Assembly: GCA_947579665.1 (NCBI GenBank)
Contig: OX388345.1
Location: 65,959,454-66,023,453, forward strand
DNA from: Sympetrum striolatum
Taxonomy: Eukaryota > Arthropoda > Insecta > Odonata > Libellulidae
Length of the DNA: 64,000 bases
Direction: 5' to 3'
This document shows, piece by piece, positions 62,641-64,000 of this stretch. The first letter of the stretch is position 1; each line of letters opens with the position of its first letter. The position numbers were made by a program, and so were the translations under genes. The notes beneath the pieces are model-generated. The model saw nothing but the letters and a program-made list of their open reading frames with translations. It was not told the origin of the DNA and did not search any database.

Positions 62641-64000
62641 ATGTATCTCGCCCCTCAAGGCAGTAGATTCCTGGAAGTATACGACTTGATGCAGCCAAGG
62701 TATGAACTTAATAAGGTTGTCTCTGCTTTGGGATGAAATTTTTGCCATCCGCATTCCGAATATCTCACCAAGGAACATGAATGTCGTGCACCCATTGTGC
62801 CAGGAAACATTCCCAGGATCGGTATTCCCTTATTCATGGGAAAGATGCAAATTTTTCACTACTTCCCCGTTGACCCTTCCTCAGATACTGAGACCTCTAT
62901 GTTAATAATGACCAAAATCAAAATTATCATTTATCCTTCTCACCCTTCATCATAATCATCATCTATAGTTATCAATGAAAGGATTGGTTTCTTGCTGCTC
63001 TACAAGGATTCCTGTCTCCTGCCATTTGTATCAACCCTCTTTTTTAAATATTATTTCCCACTTTTCATTTCCAGATATTTCTTATTCAAAATTAAACACA
63101 GTACAAAATGAATATTTATTTTTCTATCAAAACATATCTTATCTTTAAGAGAGGGTTAATTATAAGGATGATAAATGAACCAAATTAAAGGTACTGATCA
63201 ATTTAGAGAATTTCTTGACTATTTCCACAAATTCAACTTCGAGTTTATAATTCACCGTAATATATATACTCTAAATCGAGGAAATGTTTGCAAAAATCCA
63301 ACTTTAGCTAAAGTTTTGACCTAGAAATAATTCTTTCAATCGCTAATTTGTATTTTTCGTGTAGCAGTGGAATGTTTCAAGATGTGAAAATAAGGTTATT
63401 TTAATCTTGAAAACAGTTTGAAATGTTTGACGTCCAATCTATATCGATGAAGAGATTTTTATTGATATTACATAATAAAATATCCGAAGGAACATGGTGC
63501 AAATTTGGAGAAGAGGTACACAAATTTTGAGTCTATGAATGTTTTTGTTTTATAAAATAAAATCAGAAATATGTATTCCTTTAAAAGTAGAGAAAAAATG
63601 AATCTCTGGTATACATCCCGATGACGTAAGTTATGGAATTACTTTTATGTCGAAAAAAGATTTTCCGACGAACGAGAAACTTGAAAACAGAATGGCAACC
63701 TCATCCTCTAACCCTCTCGATTCTGCGACGCAGTTTAAATATTCATGAATTTTTTGTCTGCTTCGGACAAGCAAATCGAAGCTTACTGCGAAGAAAAGGA
63801 CATCAAAGCTTGAAACTGAAATATTCGCCAGCATATCTTTCCCCGCTGAAGTACTCTCCGAAAGCTAGACGAAGAGAGACGAATGGATTCGCTTAGAGGG
63901 ATGATCAAATGAAGCCCAAGTTACGTAAATAGAGAACCTACTTGGATATGCAATGTCGATATATTTTCATAGGGCTAAATCCAAGCAATAACTTAAGGTA
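62641..64000. other. AT-rich non-coding DNA
   Basis: No gene or mobile element was recognised to the end of the window. Confidence 0.5.

Noticed and set aside
61690..62780. Overlapping frames of up to 145 codons
   Set aside because: Open on both strands in GC-rich, G-tract sequence. No family resemblance; compositional.

Overview
The window looks like a gene-poor, AT-rich piece of a large animal nuclear genome, most likely an arthropod. Coding density is near zero and microsatellites are present. The decayed transposons belong to families common in arthropods: Penelope-like, pogo/Tigger-like, mariner-like and LINE. I recognise no host gene, rRNA, functional tRNA or CRISPR array. There are no prokaryotic operons. 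The lineage call is an inference from the repeat content.

The best-supported locus is a Penelope-like retroelement (PLE) at 17360-19027, coding on the minus strand. It keeps an intact C-terminal reading frame with reverse transcriptase motif B, a YVDD box and a GIY-YIG endonuclease. It lies between two perfect 95-bp inverted pseudo-LTR arms, has a 38-nt tail on the left, and is bracketed by a perfect 15-bp target duplication. It is 5'-truncated but appears young.

The pseudo-LTR arms carry a type-I hammerhead ribozyme-like fold: a CUGANGA-like core, a short stem II, GAAA, and a tiny 3-bp stem III of the form ACC-NN-GGU. Three other loci carry the same fold in decayed PLE debris: 12991-13581, an imperfect palindrome at about 41998-42212, and 61545-61645. 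All show the same apparent extra U between the core and stem II. This hammerhead/PLE family is the most interesting system in the window.

Layout: 1-12.9 kb is AT-rich, with one arm of an unclassified repeat pair (200-505), a repeat with internal duplication (1900-2455), a TA microsatellite and a hairpin. 13-19 kb holds two PLEs. 19-28 kb is featureless. 28.3-30.4 kb is a purine-rich minisatellite block interrupted by AT-rich DNA. 33.05 kb has a mariner transposase tail. 42 kb has the PLE palindrome. 46.5-48.5 kb has a CpG-rich island, the second copy of the unclassified repeat, and a tandemly duplicated LINE reverse transcriptase C-terminus. 51-58 kb has a diverged 280-bp duplication, a pogo/Tigger-like element with exact 20-bp terminal inverted repeats (53599-54278) and two LINE C-terminal remnants. 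59-62.6 kb has a tRNA-like SINE candidate, an inverted repeat, a further hammerhead-like motif and a GC-rich segment.

Most long open frames outside the PLE lie in low-complexity or CpG-rich DNA, are open on both strands, and resemble no protein I know.
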